Position numbers and translations under genes: made by a program. 64,000 nt of DNA. Source: JANWHZ01 sp035545555 (GTDB lineage Bacteria > Patescibacteriota > Saccharimonadia > Saccharimonadales > UBA4665). The stretch covers positions 1-64,000 of the forward strand of contig DASZYD010000013.1 in NCBI GenBank assembly GCA_035545555.1, read 5' to 3'. The notes beneath the pieces are model-generated. The model was not told the origin of the DNA, did no database searches, and saw only the letters and a list, made by a program, of their open reading frames with translations. Positions 49,034 through 57,968 of the stretch are shown here, piece after piece. Position 1 is the first letter of the stretch. The number at the start of each line of letters is the position of its first letter.

Positions 49034-50101
49034 CTAGAAGTTTGCCAAACACACATACGTCAGCGTTGTGGCATACACGCCCGGCGCCTGTCCCGTCGGA
49101 ATATTAATGATGTAGCTGACCGTGAACTTCCGGTAATCCTGCACTGCCGTGGCCGTCGCGATCGTATCGCCGGAGACAAAGCGGAAGAAGTTTGGTTGCG
49201 CATAAGCCGGTGCCGCCGTGGCAGTGCCGGGCCCGACCGGGTTAGCGCCGACCGACGGCGTCGCGTTTGCCACCAGGTTGATCCCGAACTGGCTGAGCCC
49301 GGGCCGCGAGACGTCCGACACAGCCATGGCGCTTATGATGTTATTGCCCGACGTCATAGTATTGCCGGCCACCTGCATGACATAGCCGGAGCCGGCGTTC
49401 GTTGCCGTCAGCAGCTGGCTCTGCGCGCTGGCCGTAACCCCACCGGTAAGGTTGCCGAAATTGATATAGTTGCCGCTGGCCTGGCCACAGTCAAACCCGC
49501 CGATGGTGATGCCGCTGCAAAACAAGAGATACGGTGGCACGGTGGTAGTAACGCTGATGGCGTTGTTGATATTCATAGCGATGCCGCCGTGATCATTCTC
49601 CGCCCCGCTGGCATCAGTACTGGCAAAGGTTTGCAGGCGTCCGAAAAAGCTGCCCTGACCCGATGGATTCGTAACACCGGCCACTGTATAGCTAACGGTA
49701 CCAGCCGCTGCCGGCGCTGCCGTACGAGTCAGCACGAGGGTGTTTGCATCGGTGCCAGCGCCGTCGATCGAAAAGCCCAGTTCGCCACTCTGCGCGCTCA
49801 GCGTAGCACCGGAGATATCAAAGCCGGCCGGCGCCGGACACGGATCACCAAATAACGGATCGTTCGCACAAAACAGGAGCTTGATCGAACCAAGCGTCTC
49901 TGGGGCTGGGATATCAAAACTCAGTTTGTATGTTGCTGTGGCGCTCGCGACACTATCGCTTAGGGTAACGCTTCGGTTCGGCAACAGCGAGGCCGAGGCG
50001 TGCGCCAAGTAGAGGGAGAACAGTCCCGCCACCACGAGCAGGGCTGCCCCAATCTGTGCGGTCCGAACGCTAAGAACGGTGCTACGCCTTAGGCTGCTCA
50101 T
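49034..50101 (-). CDS. Exported surface protein, C-terminal tail YVCLANF
   Basis: 355 residues. Signal peptide (IGAALLVVAGLFSLYLAHASA). Two beta-rich halves: the first (RSVTLSDSVASATATYKLSFD, then FCANDPLFGDPCPAPAGFDIS) resembles the start of the 407-residue neighbour; the second (INFGNLTGGVTASAQSQLLTATNAGSGYVMQVAG through FTVSYIINIPTGQAPGVYATTLTY) resembles the end of the 263-residue protein. The tail YVCLANF is a diverged form of the ATGTF ending. Confidence 0.75.
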   Translation of the reverse strand: MSSLRRSTVLSVRTAQIGAALLVVAGLFSLYLAHASASLLPNRSVTLSDSVASATATYKLSFDIPAPETLGSIKLLFCANDPLFGDPCPAPAGFDISGATLSAQSGELGFSIDGAGTDANTLVLTRTAAPAAAGTVSYTVAGVTNPSGQGSFFGRLQTFASTDASGAENDHGGIAMNINNAISVTTTVPPYLLFCSGITIGGFDCGQASGNYINFGNLTGGVTASAQSQLLTATNAGSGYVMQVAGNTMTSGNNIISAMAVSDVSRPGLSQFGINLVANATPSVGANPVGPGTATAAPAYAQPNFFRFVSGDTIATATAVQDYRKFTVSYIINIPTGQAPGVYATTLTYVCLANF

Positions 50102-50119
50102 TCATTCTATTGTAGCGTA

Positions 50120-51343
50120 CTAGAACGTACCGGTGGCGATGAGCGATTCGCTGCCAAGATAGACGCCGGCCGGAGTAGTGTTGGCAGCAGTAGCTACGAA
50201 CTCAAGCGTATTTGCCTCATTGCTGACGGCACCGGTACCAGAAAAGACTTGACTGCCGAACGTGGATGTCGTACCCGTTGTGTTGTTGCCATCCATGCCA
50301 TAAAGGCTCGTAGCATTATAGGTTGCGGGGCAACTATTGGCCGTGTCGCTATAGGCTGCAGCGACGGTCGTATTGGCGCCCTTGTTAACGCACATCCCCC
50401 ATGCACCAGCCCCTGCCGTAAGCGTAGTAGCATTACCGGTCAATATATTCCCTATTATAGGACAGGTCGTACCGCCATCCGAGCTAAGTCCTCCATTAGT
50501 GCACGTGTTGCCTGCTTTCATGCGTACTACCCATCCGCCGTTTGCATTCGTTGATAGCTGTGTATTAACACCCGCTATATCAACCTGCGTGGCCGTCAAG
50601 ACGGTTGCTGAGCCCACGGTGTGGCCGAGCGTAATCGACGGAGCAGTCAGGGAGCCGCCACAGGTTCCCGTAATGGTTGCCGTAGTTACGCAGAACGTCA
50701 TGGTTTCCTCGACCGTAGCAGTAACGTTGATCAATGCCGCAGTGCTGAGGGCGACACCGCCTGAGTCTACGACACCCGTTGAGCCGCCGGCAGTATAACT
50801 GTCAGCATGTGCCTTCGTATCATAGGTGTACATTCGGGCATAGAAGGAGTGATTGGCTGCCACGTTCGGGTTAGTAACATTCGTTACGCTGAAGGATACG
50901 GCGCAAGGCGTCGTAGTGACGTTGATGGCTGAAGCGGCTGATAACTCTAGCGTATGCGCGCCCGCAGCAGTACCGGTAGTGACGGTAAAGGTAGAGATGT
51001 TACAACCGGCTGTAGTGGACTGACCAGTAACCGTTGGCGAAGCGATGGAGAAGCCGCTTGGTGCCGTGCAGGTCGTATCGGCCAATAGTGGGTCGTTATC
51101 GCAAAAGTCGACGATGATAGCCTGGATACTGGGGCTACCGGTAGAAATTGTATTAAACGAAAACTTGTACGTCACACCCGTCGCGCCGGCCGTGGCGTTG
51201 CTCATTTCTATGCTTCGAGACGTGACCTGTGCAGCAGTAGCCGTCCCGTTCAAGACAAGCGGTACGCCCGCCGCCAGGGCCAATATAACTGCCGCCACTA
51301 CTGCATAGAGGTTGCGCGAAAGCCCCTGCATGCGTTTTTTCAT
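50120..51343 (-). CDS. Exported surface protein, C-terminal tail IATGTF
   Basis: 407 residues. Signal peptide (LYAVVAAVILALAAGVPLVL). Beta-rich throughout and rich in Thr, Ala, Gly and paired Cys. Blocks shared with the 939-residue neighbour include RSIEMSNATAGATGVTYKFSF, IIVDFCDNDPLL-x-x-T-T-C, NHSFYARM-Y-T-Y, EETMTFCV, and the last 20 residues TTPAGVYLGSESLIATGTF. A ribosome site AAGGA and a promoter TTGCAA-N18-TAAGAT (51392-51421) lie upstream. Confidence 0.78.
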   Translation of the reverse strand: MKKRMQGLSRNLYAVVAAVILALAAGVPLVLNGTATAAQVTSRSIEMSNATAGATGVTYKFSFNTISTGSPSIQAIIVDFCDNDPLLADTTCTAPSGFSIASPTVTGQSTTAGCNISTFTVTTGTAAGAHTLELSAASAINVTTTPCAVSFSVTNVTNPNVAANHSFYARMYTYDTKAHADSYTAGGSTGVVDSGGVALSTAALINVTATVEETMTFCVTTATITGTCGGSLTAPSITLGHTVGSATVLTATQVDIAGVNTQLSTNANGGWVVRMKAGNTCTNGGLSSDGGTTCPIIGNILTGNATTLTAGAGAWGMCVNKGANTTVAAAYSDTANSCPATYNATSLYGMDGNNTTGTTSTFGSQVFSGTGAVSNEANTLEFVATAANTTPAGVYLGSESLIATGTF

Positions 51344-51391
51344 ACTTTTTGCTATCCTTCTAGTTTTTGTATGTTCAAAGGTATCGCTCAG

Positions 51392-51421
51392 ATCTTAGCA
51401 TGTTAACCTGGAGCCTTGCAA
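51392..51421 (-). promoter_or_regulatory. Candidate promoter of the 407-residue surface protein
   Basis: TTGCAA, 18 bases, TAAGAT on the minus strand about 50 bases before the start. Confidence 0.4.
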
Positions 51422-51461
51422 TAAAGCGTAAGGACTTATCCACAAGAATCTTAACAGAGAA

Positions 51462-54272
51462 TTAAAACGTGCCGGTCGCCACGAGAGAGTAGGCCCCAAT
51501 ATAGATCCCGGCTGGGGTGGTGGATGAGGCGCTGGCGGCGAAGGTCACTATGTCGTTCTCGTTGTCTAGCGCGCCGCTGCTGGTAAAGACCGGGCTGCCG
51601 TATGCGCTTCTGACGCCTGTGGCTGTAGCATCGTCCAGGCCGTAGGCAGTACCGCTGCCGCAACTGGCGCCATTGTACGGTGCCTGCACGGTAATGCTGC
51701 CGCTGCCGGCCTGCACGCATACGCCGACAGCCGCCGTCCCGGCCGACAGCGTCGTCGCGCTACAGCTACCGCCACAGGATGTGTTGATGGCCGGGACGCC
51801 GCACGAGCTCCCGCCGTTGCTGCTCAGGCCGCCACAGCTGGCGCCGACGCGCACCATACGAACGGTCACGCCGCTCCCCGCGTTGGTCGATGTTTGCGTA
51901 TAGGCGTCGGCCGTATCGACACTGCTGCTGTTGAGCACCGGCGGCGAGCCGTGCCCAAGCGTCAGGCTGGCCGGCGACAGACCGGTGCAGTTGGCGCTGA
52001 TACTGCCGCCCGATACGCAAAACGTAATCGCCTCCGGCACAACAAAGGTCAGAGCGATCCCGTCGCCGGTGGAGAGGGCCATACCGCCATGATCGACCGA
52101 ATCCGCCAGGTTGCCCGAGCGGGTTGTACCCGAAACGGTGTACTCGCCGGTCATATTGCCAGCGGTGTTGAAGGTGATGACACGCGCATAAAACGAGTGG
52201 TTGGCCGCCGCCGGGTTTGTCGCCGTGGTGATAGTGAAATCGATGGGCGTGCCGGTCGAAACTGTCTGTGGCGTCGCGTTGGACAATTCCAGTACCTGTG
52301 ACTTTCCGGCTGCCGCCCCACCTTGCACCCCGGCTGCTGTCCAGCCGCTGCCCATGCCGCCGTTTACCGTCAGGCTCGGGCTCGCGCCGCCCCAGTCGAA
52401 GCTGGCCGGATAGGTGCAGGCAGCGTCGTTGAAAACGGGGTCATTGTCGCACATATCGACGACGATACCGCCGATGGGGGTGTTGATGGTGGGCGTAAAG
52501 ACCACTTCGTAGCTGACGTTTGCCGCGCCAGGTGTCGAGGTGGTCATAGTCACACTGCGGCCCGTCGCTTGCGCATGATACTCGGGGATCAACACGACCG
52601 TGCCGTTCCCGGCCGCCGCACCCAAGTGGTTCGTCCCGGCTAGGGCAGCATGTGCCGCATCAAGCGTATTCCCGGTCCACGAGTTGGTGAGGTAGCGTAT
52701 AGCAATCCGGCCGCCGCCGCCAGCTGCGCCGCCACAACCGGTAGCGCCGTTACCGCCGTTGGCGCTCATCGATCCGGATCCGGTGAACGTGTTCACATCA
52801 AGATATAGGCTGCCGCCCGAGCCAGCTGACGCGTTACATCCGCTGGCATTCGTCCCGTTGGCTGTCAGTGAGCCGTTAACGGTAAGCGTTCCATTCACCA
52901 CCAACTTGATAGCACCGCCGCCGGCCGTGCCGGGGCCATTACTGTCGGAACCGCCGCCCGATCCAAGATCAAGTGGCGAAGAAGCCGACCCATAGGTGCT
53001 GCTGTTGCCGTTACCTCCGATGCCACCATATGCACCACCTTTGGAGGTATTAACACCACCAGCCCCGCCGCCGGGGCCGACACCGTTAATCGACGTCGTT
53101 GTGCCGCCCGGATAGCCGAGCCCGTCGGCCGATATCGCGCTCGTCGCCGGCACCGTCACGTTGCCCCCAACAGTGATGGTTACCCCTGTGCCGTTTGTAC
53201 TCGTCGTATTCGAGCCGCCAGCCGATAGTGTTACTCCGGAAGCCAACGTTAGCGCATCGCTCACCGTCAATGTAAAAGCTGCTGCGCTGGCTGAAGAGAA
53301 CGTCACATTCGCATTGACTGTCACATCGTGATACGAGAATGCCGTTTCGTCAGTCGAACGCCATGTGCCGTTGATTGCCGGAATAGTCAGATCATTCGTT
53401 CCCGTGCGCAGGATATACGCCGTACCGTAGCCGGCAGCCGTACCGTTATGGGTAGCGCCCGGCGCAGCCGAGACAGTACCGCTAAATGTTGGCGCGTTCG
53501 TTGAGTTGAGCGAAATACGGCCGCCACCACCCGCTGCGCCGCCACAACCGGTAGCGCCGTTACCGCCAGCCACCGTAACGGTACCCGCGCCAGCGAGCGT
53601 ACCGGCTATTGCCCAAATGCTGCCGCCTGAGCCGCCGGCGACGTTACATCCTGATGGTGAGCCGCCGGCGGCTGTTACAGTGCCGCTTACCGTAAGGGTA
53701 CCCGAAGTGACAAGCTTAATCGCACCGCCGCCGTTACCGGCCGGGTTGCCGTTATTGTCATAACCGCCGCCGCTTCCCATATTGGTCGGGGAGAAAATAG
53801 ACCCGTAGACGGCGCCACTGCCGGCATGGCCCGCCGGGTTGCCGCCAAAACCGCCATAGCCGGCGCCGCCCGCATTATTCGTGCCGCTCCAGCCAGCACC
53901 CGGCCCTTCAGCTGTCGGCGTGCCCGAGGACCCGCCGCGGTAGCCCTTGGCATCCGCCGTCAGCGTACCGACAATACTTATCGATGTTGCGTCAATCTCC
54001 ACACTGCCGTAACTGGAGCCATTATACGCCTGTACGGTCGCCGTCTCGCCCGTGCCGATGGTTAGAGTGCCGACATTCGTATGCACGCCGGCGATGCCGC
54101 CGGGACAATCGGTGGCCGGGTCCCAGCTGGCGCCGCCATGGTCACCGCCGTTGAGACAGGTATACGAGGCACCCGCCCGGCGCTGATACAGCACCAGCGC
54201 GCCGGCCACGACCAGCACTGCCACGACCGACAGCGCTACTACACGTATAACTCTCACCCTACGCATAAGCAT
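51462..54272 (-). CDS. Giant exported protein with two glycine-rich repeat domains and tail VATGTF
   Basis: 936 residues from the ATG at 54272. Signal peptide or anchor, then two tandem copies of a glycine-rich domain of about 270 residues (GGGAIKLVTSGTLTVSGTVTAAGG and GGGAIKLVVNGTLTVNGSLTANG; both with GGNGATGCGGAAGGGGRI), probably beta-helices. The last third (VTMTTSTPGAANVSYEVVF to ITTPAGIYIGAYSLVATGTF) matches the 407-residue protein. It looks like a surface stalk with a standard attachment module. A TATAGT box eight bases before the ATG makes the message leaderless. Confidence 0.82.
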   Translation of the reverse strand: MLMRRVRVIRVVALSVVAVLVVAGALVLYQRRAGASYTCLNGGDHGGASWDPATDCPGGIAGVHTNVGTLTIGTGETATVQAYNGSSYGSVEIDATSISIVGTLTADAKGYRGGSSGTPTAEGPGAGWSGTNNAGGAGYGGFGGNPAGHAGSGAVYGSIFSPTNMGSGGGYDNNGNPAGNGGGAIKLVTSGTLTVSGTVTAAGGSPSGCNVAGGSGGSIWAIAGTLAGAGTVTVAGGNGATGCGGAAGGGGRISLNSTNAPTFSGTVSAAPGATHNGTAAGYGTAYILRTGTNDLTIPAINGTWRSTDETAFSYHDVTVNANVTFSSASAAAFTLTVSDALTLASGVTLSAGGSNTTSTNGTGVTITVGGNVTVPATSAISADGLGYPGGTTTSINGVGPGGGAGGVNTSKGGAYGGIGGNGNSSTYGSASSPLDLGSGGGSDSNGPGTAGGGAIKLVVNGTLTVNGSLTANGTNASGCNASAGSGGSLYLDVNTFTGSGSMSANGGNGATGCGGAAGGGGRIAIRYLTNSWTGNTLDAAHAALAGTNHLGAAAGNGTVVLIPEYHAQATGRSVTMTTSTPGAANVSYEVVFTPTINTPIGGIVVDMCDNDPVFNDAACTYPASFDWGGASPSLTVNGGMGSGWTAAGVQGGAAAGKSQVLELSNATPQTVSTGTPIDFTITTATNPAAANHSFYARVITFNTAGNMTGEYTVSGTTRSGNLADSVDHGGMALSTGDGIALTFVVPEAITFCVSGGSISANCTGLSPASLTLGHGSPPVLNSSSVDTADAYTQTSTNAGSGVTVRMVRVGASCGGLSSNGGSSCGVPAINTSCGGSCSATTLSAGTAAVGVCVQAGSGSITVQAPYNGASCGSGTAYGLDDATATGVRSAYGSPVFTSSGALDNENDIVTFAASASSTTPAGIYIGAYSLVATGTF
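52723..52757. repeat. 35-bp exact repeat, copy 1
   Basis: Encodes part of GGNGATGCGGAAGG in the second glycine-rich domain; identical to 53533-53567. Confidence 0.85.
53533..53567. repeat. 35-bp exact repeat, copy 2
   Basis: Same sequence as 52723-52757, 810 bp apart (270 codons, in frame), marking an internal gene duplication or recent gene conversion. Confidence 0.85.
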
Positions 54273-54280
54273 TAGCTTCA

Positions 54281-54309
54281 ACTATAGTGAAGCGCCAACC
54301 TGCGATCAA
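54281..54309 (-). promoter_or_regulatory. Leaderless promoter of the giant surface protein
   Basis: TTGATC, 17 bases, TATAGT, then eight bases to the ATG on the minus strand. Confidence 0.55.
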
Positions 54310-54324
54310 GCCGCCGGCCGGACG

Positions 54325-55116
54325 CTAAAAGGTACTGGTCGCCACCAGCACATGGTCCATGGTGTAGGTGCCGCCAGGCGTTACATTGCTGATGTTGATG
54401 AGGTATGAAATGGTAAAATCGGTCTCGCCAGAGCTCTTGGTCGCATGGGCGATCGTATCGCCGTTGTGATATTTAAACTGGCATGCTGTATCATACCCGC
54501 TTGCCGCCGCGCCGAAGCTAAACGTGGCATCGGGCACCTGGACAGGATTGGCGCCCAGGCTGGCAGGCAAACCGCCGCCGCAGCTGCTATTCGCCACCAA
54601 GTTGATGCCGAACTGCTCGGTTGACGGATTTGAAGGCCCGGCAGACGACATGGCTGTCAGCAGGTGGGCGCCGTTGGCGGGCGGGTCAGCGGCGGTCACT
54701 ACCTGATAGCCGCTGGCAAGGTATGTCTTGACTGAGAAGTGAGCCAGGCCGGTGGCCGGGGTGCCGGGGCTCAATGTGCCAAGGTTAATGTTCGTGCTCG
54801 TCACTACAAATGTCAGTGACGGCGTACGGTCGGTATTGAATCCCGCCTGGGCCTGATAATTCGTGCTGGATGAGTTGCCCACGCCCGTTTCTCCGACCGA
54901 GACTTTGGCGCAATAGTTGGTAGACTGCTCGGAGCCGCTCTGGCCGGGATCGCAGAGTGCCCCGCCGTTTCCCAGGAAGGCCTCACTTACCCCGTAGCCG
55001 CCCGAACAACTCTGCTGACCGGTACTGCACGCCGCTGCGCCACCGGCGTCCATGCCGGCCAGCGCCGCGACCATGGCAATTGCCAGCACCAGTTTTATAC
55101 ACAGCTGACGCCTCAT
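54325..55116 (-). CDS. Exported surface protein, C-terminal tail VATSTF
   Basis: 263 residues. Signal peptide (LVLAIAMVAALAGMDAGGAAA), a Cys-rich N-terminal part (CSTGQQSCSGG...NYCAKVSVGETGVG) and one attachment-type domain: SLTFVVTSTNINLGTLSPGTP, GYQVVTA, EQFGINLVANS, FKYHNGDTIAHA, FTISYLINISNVTPGGTY and VATSTF at the end. The pattern is close to the WxL domain of Firmicutes but without its Trp-x-Leu motifs. First gene of the minus-strand surface island; AGAGG precedes the ATG. Confidence 0.78.
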   Translation of the reverse strand: MRRQLCIKLVLAIAMVAALAGMDAGGAAACSTGQQSCSGGYGVSEAFLGNGGALCDPGQSGSEQSTNYCAKVSVGETGVGNSSSTNYQAQAGFNTDRTPSLTFVVTSTNINLGTLSPGTPATGLAHFSVKTYLASGYQVVTAADPPANGAHLLTAMSSAGPSNPSTEQFGINLVANSSCGGGLPASLGANPVQVPDATFSFGAAASGYDTACQFKYHNGDTIAHATKSSGETDFTISYLINISNVTPGGTYTMDHVLVATSTF

Positions 55117-55230
55117 GTGCCTCTATTGTCCCGCAAGCAGGGTTAAAACTCAAATCCGTTTACGCTTGGCCGGCATTCTAGTATGCTTAAGGTATATGCT
55201 CATCAGCTAATCGATGCAGCACTAACAGAT

Positions 55231-56244
55231 ATGGACGCCGGCAACAATCCCAATTCGGCCGATGACAGCTCACTCGAGGGCTCGACCACCGTCGTAGAGC
55301 CCACAGCGGGCAGTCCTGTCGTACCCGGTGCACCCGCCGCTGCCCCGGGGCAGCCAGCCGGCGACACGGCTACGCCTCCGACATCGCAACCCAAACGCCG
55401 CTTTTCGCTACGGTATCTTTTCCGTCGATTCAATATCTATTTGCTGGCGTTCATCCTCCTGCTCGTAGTTGCAGGCGTCGTAGGTACTATCTTCTACCTC
55501 AAATCGCAGAACGGCACCATCGGCAGCAATGTCCCCTCGCAGGCGCTGACACAAGACGAGCTGAACCAACTCGCCAACAGTGATGTAAGCGTGGGCGAGC
55601 CGCAGCACACCCTGAATGTCCAAAGCAATGCCGTCTTTGCCGGCAGCGTGCTGATGCGCGGCAACCTGCAGATCGCCGGTACTTTGCAAGTAGGCAATAA
55701 CTTGGCCATCAACGGCGTGCGCGTCACCGGCAACAGCACGTTCGACGATGTGCAGATCACCCACTCGCTGTCGCTTACCGGCAACGCGTCAATCCAGGGG
55801 CAGCTCAATGTGCAGAGCAATCTGGGCGTCAATGGCACCGGCACGTTCCAGGGGGCGCTGTCCGCGCCGTCGATCACCGTGAGCGCGCTGCAGCTCAACG
55901 GCAACCTGAACCTGACTCACCACATTACGGCCGGCGGCGGCACGCCGGCGCGCAGCAACGGCTCAGCACTGGGCGGCGGCGGCACGGCGACTGTCAGCGG
56001 GTCTGACACGGCCGGATCAGTCAACATCAACACCGGCAGTAGCCCCGGTGTCGGCTGCTTCGTGACGATCACCTTTGCTAGTGCGTTCAACAGCACACCG
56101 CATATCGTAATCACGCCGGTCGGCGCGGCAGCCGCCGGCATCGACTATTACATTACCCGCACTACCACTACCTTCAGTATTTGTACCACCTCTGCCGCAC
56201 CGGGCGGCACCTCATTCGGCTTCGACTACCTCGCGTTCGACTAA
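55231..56244 (+). CDS. Bitopic protein with bactofilin-like repeats and fibre-type C-terminus
   Basis: 337 residues from MDAGNNPNSADD; a longer frame opens at 55183 but its first codons overlap a TATGCT -10 box (TTTACG, 17 bases upstream). A Pro/Ala/Thr-rich cytoplasmic N-terminus, one membrane helix (IYLLAFILLLVVAGVVGTIFYL), and an outside part of short beta rungs (LNVQSNAVFAGSVLMRGNLQIAGTLQVGNN) as in bactofilins. The C-terminal domain (VTITFASAFNSTPHIVITPVG) resembles phage-fibre or H-lectin-like modules. Likely a surface fibre; it is the only plus-strand gene between two minus-strand blocks. Confidence 0.75.
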   Translation: MDAGNNPNSADDSSLEGSTTVVEPTAGSPVVPGAPAAAPGQPAGDTATPPTSQPKRRFSLRYLFRRFNIYLLAFILLLVVAGVVGTIFYLKSQNGTIGSNVPSQALTQDELNQLANSDVSVGEPQHTLNVQSNAVFAGSVLMRGNLQIAGTLQVGNNLAINGVRVTGNSTFDDVQITHSLSLTGNASIQGQLNVQSNLGVNGTGTFQGALSAPSITVSALQLNGNLNLTHHITAGGGTPARSNGSALGGGGTATVSGSDTAGSVNINTGSSPGVGCFVTITFASAFNSTPHIVITPVGAAAAGIDYYITRTTTTFSICTTSAAPGGTSFGFDYLAFD

Positions 56245-56298
56245 CCCTATATTGGCTATTTCCTCTGCCTTCCCGGCCATAGGGAACAACTTATCGCA

Positions 56299-56628
56299 TT
56301 ACACTTCCAGAAACACGGTGACGACATTGCTGTGGACCTGCATCACGCCGCCGGAAATCTTGATGCGAATCTCGCCTTCTTTGGTCTGCAGCACCAAATC
56401 GGACGAATTGAGCAGCGTGATGAAGTTGCGATGCCGCGGCAGAATATCGAACGCGCCGGTGCCGTTCACGCCGGACACACTGACCGCCTCGGCGTCGTAG
56501 AAGACCCGGAATGGCGACCAGACTTTGACATGCAACAGATCGTCAGCTGGTTTGGCAGCCTGCTTTGCGCCGGCCGGTTCGTCAACGGCGACCAACTGGC
56601 CCGTGCTGGCGTCGGTGCGCATTGCCAC
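56299..56628 (-). CDS. atpC: F1-type ATPase epsilon subunit, beta-sandwich only
   Basis: 109 residues. After a linker of about 30 residues it holds the epsilon N-terminal domain (LHVKVWSPFRVFYDAEAVSVSGVNGTGAFDILPRHRNFITLL). It ends at VVTVFLEV, so the two C-terminal helices that inhibit the enzyme in many bacteria are missing. Epsilon binds gamma and the c ring; here it could link to the unusual c-like protein. GTG start (56628) or ATG (56622), with GAGGAG upstream. Last gene of the operon. Confidence 0.85.
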   Translation of the reverse strand: MAMRTDASTGQLVAVDEPAGAKQAAKPADDLLHVKVWSPFRVFYDAEAVSVSGVNGTGAFDILPRHRNFITLLNSSDLVLQTKEGEIRIKISGGVMQVHSNVVTVFLEV

Positions 56629-56654
56629 GGCCTAGAGTCTCCTCACACTGCACA

Positions 56655-57968
56655 TCAGACGATGATCTCCTCCACGCCGCGCAGCGTTTCGTCACGCGTG
56701 AATGATTCACCCTTATAGGCGGTCTGGTTCTCGACTACGTGCAGGTTCTGCGAGAAGTATTTGATGAGCTTTTTGGCTTTGGCATAGTCAGCGCGGTCGG
56801 CCGCCGACAGCTCGTTTTCACCGATAATGGCAATAATGCCCTTCAGCGATTCGTACTTCTGCAGCAGCGCCTGCACCTGCACGCTCAGCACATAGTGGCG
56901 CTCGCCCACGATGTCCGGACTGAGCAAAGAGGAGCTGGTGCGGATAAGGTCCACCGCAGGGCGGATGCCCTGTTCGGCCACCTGGCGGCTGAGGACGATG
57001 GTGCTGTCCAACTCATGCTGGATCATCTGCACCGCCGGATCGCTCAGGTCGTCGGCCGGCACATAGATCGTTTGCACTGCTGTGATAGAACCGTGGTCTG
57101 AAGAGCTGAGGCGGTCCTGCAGCATTTTGACATCAGAGAAAATGGTCGGTTCATAGCCACCCTCGGACGGCACCTCGCTGAGCAGGGTCGACACCTCGTT
57201 CTTGGCCTGCACAAAGCGGTACATGTTGTCGGCGAAGAACAGTACGTCTTTTTTGAGATCGTCGCGGAAGTACTCAGCCAGCGTCACCGCCGACATGCCC
57301 ACCAGCGAACGCTGCACCGGGTTCTGGTCCATCTGGCCGAACAGCATGGCGGTATTTTTGAGGAGGCCGCGCTGCTGCAGCGTCTCGTAGAGCTCGTGCC
57401 CCTCGCGGATACGCTCGCCGATGCCGGCAAACAGGCTGAGGCCGCTGCCGCTCTTGGCGATGTTGTGGATCAGCTCCATGGTCAGCACCGTCTTGCCGAC
57501 GCCGGCGCCGCCGATAATACCGATCTTGCGCCCCTTTACGAATGGGGTGAAGAAGTCGATCACCTTCAGCCCGGTTTCCAGAATCTCCGGCTTCGCAGCC
57601 AGCGCAAATGATGCCACACCGGCAGCCGGCCGGTAGATGCTCCGCCGGGCCAGACTATTCGGTAGGTTGCCCAGCCCGTCGATAGGGTTGCCGAGTGCGT
57701 CAACGACGCGGCCGATCAGCTCCTGGCCCACCGGGATCTCAATATGTTTGCCCGTATCAACCACAGCTATGCCTTTTTGCAGTGTCCGGTCGGCGTGAAC
57801 ATTGAGGCAGCGGGCGCGGCGGCCATCGTACAGACTGTCGACCAAGAGTAGCGCCTGGCTGGCCGTGTCGGCCACCAGCAGGTCGTGTACTTCCGGCAGG
57901 ATGTCATCAAACTCAACGATTACCACCAGGTCACGAATGGCAGCAATGACGCCGCGTGTGCCGTTCAT
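56655..57968 (-). CDS. atpD: F1-type ATPase beta subunit, shortened C-terminus
   Basis: 437 residues; usual length is 460-480. Catalytic residues look intact: Walker A GGAGVGKT, catalytic Glu and Arg in GIGERIREGHEL, Walker B LFFADNMYRF. The next region is diverged (SEVPSEGGYEPTIFSDVKMLQDRL; DDLSDPAVQMIQHELDSTIVLSR). The DELSEED loop is replaced by IGENELSAADRADY. The protein ends at DETLRGVEEIIV, about 25 residues early. It should hydrolyse ATP. The start overlaps the gamma stop (ATGA). Confidence 0.93.
   Translation of the reverse strand: MNGTRGVIAAIRDLVVIVEFDDILPEVHDLLVADTASQALLLVDSLYDGRRARCLNVHADRTLQKGIAVVDTGKHIEIPVGQELIGRVVDALGNPIDGLGNLPNSLARRSIYRPAAGVASFALAAKPEILETGLKVIDFFTPFVKGRKIGIIGGAGVGKTVLTMELIHNIAKSGSGLSLFAGIGERIREGHELYETLQQRGLLKNTAMLFGQMDQNPVQRSLVGMSAVTLAEYFRDDLKKDVLFFADNMYRFVQAKNEVSTLLSEVPSEGGYEPTIFSDVKMLQDRLSSSDHGSITAVQTIYVPADDLSDPAVQMIQHELDSTIVLSRQVAEQGIRPAVDLIRTSSSLLSPDIVGERHYVLSVQVQALLQKYESLKGIIAIIGENELSAADRADYAKAKKLIKYFSQNLHVVENQTAYKGESFTRDETLRGVEEIIV

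Noticed and set aside
51462..54272. CRISPR-like repetition
   Set aside because: The repeats are in-frame Gly/Thr codon repeats within one gene, with no regular spacers and no cas genes.
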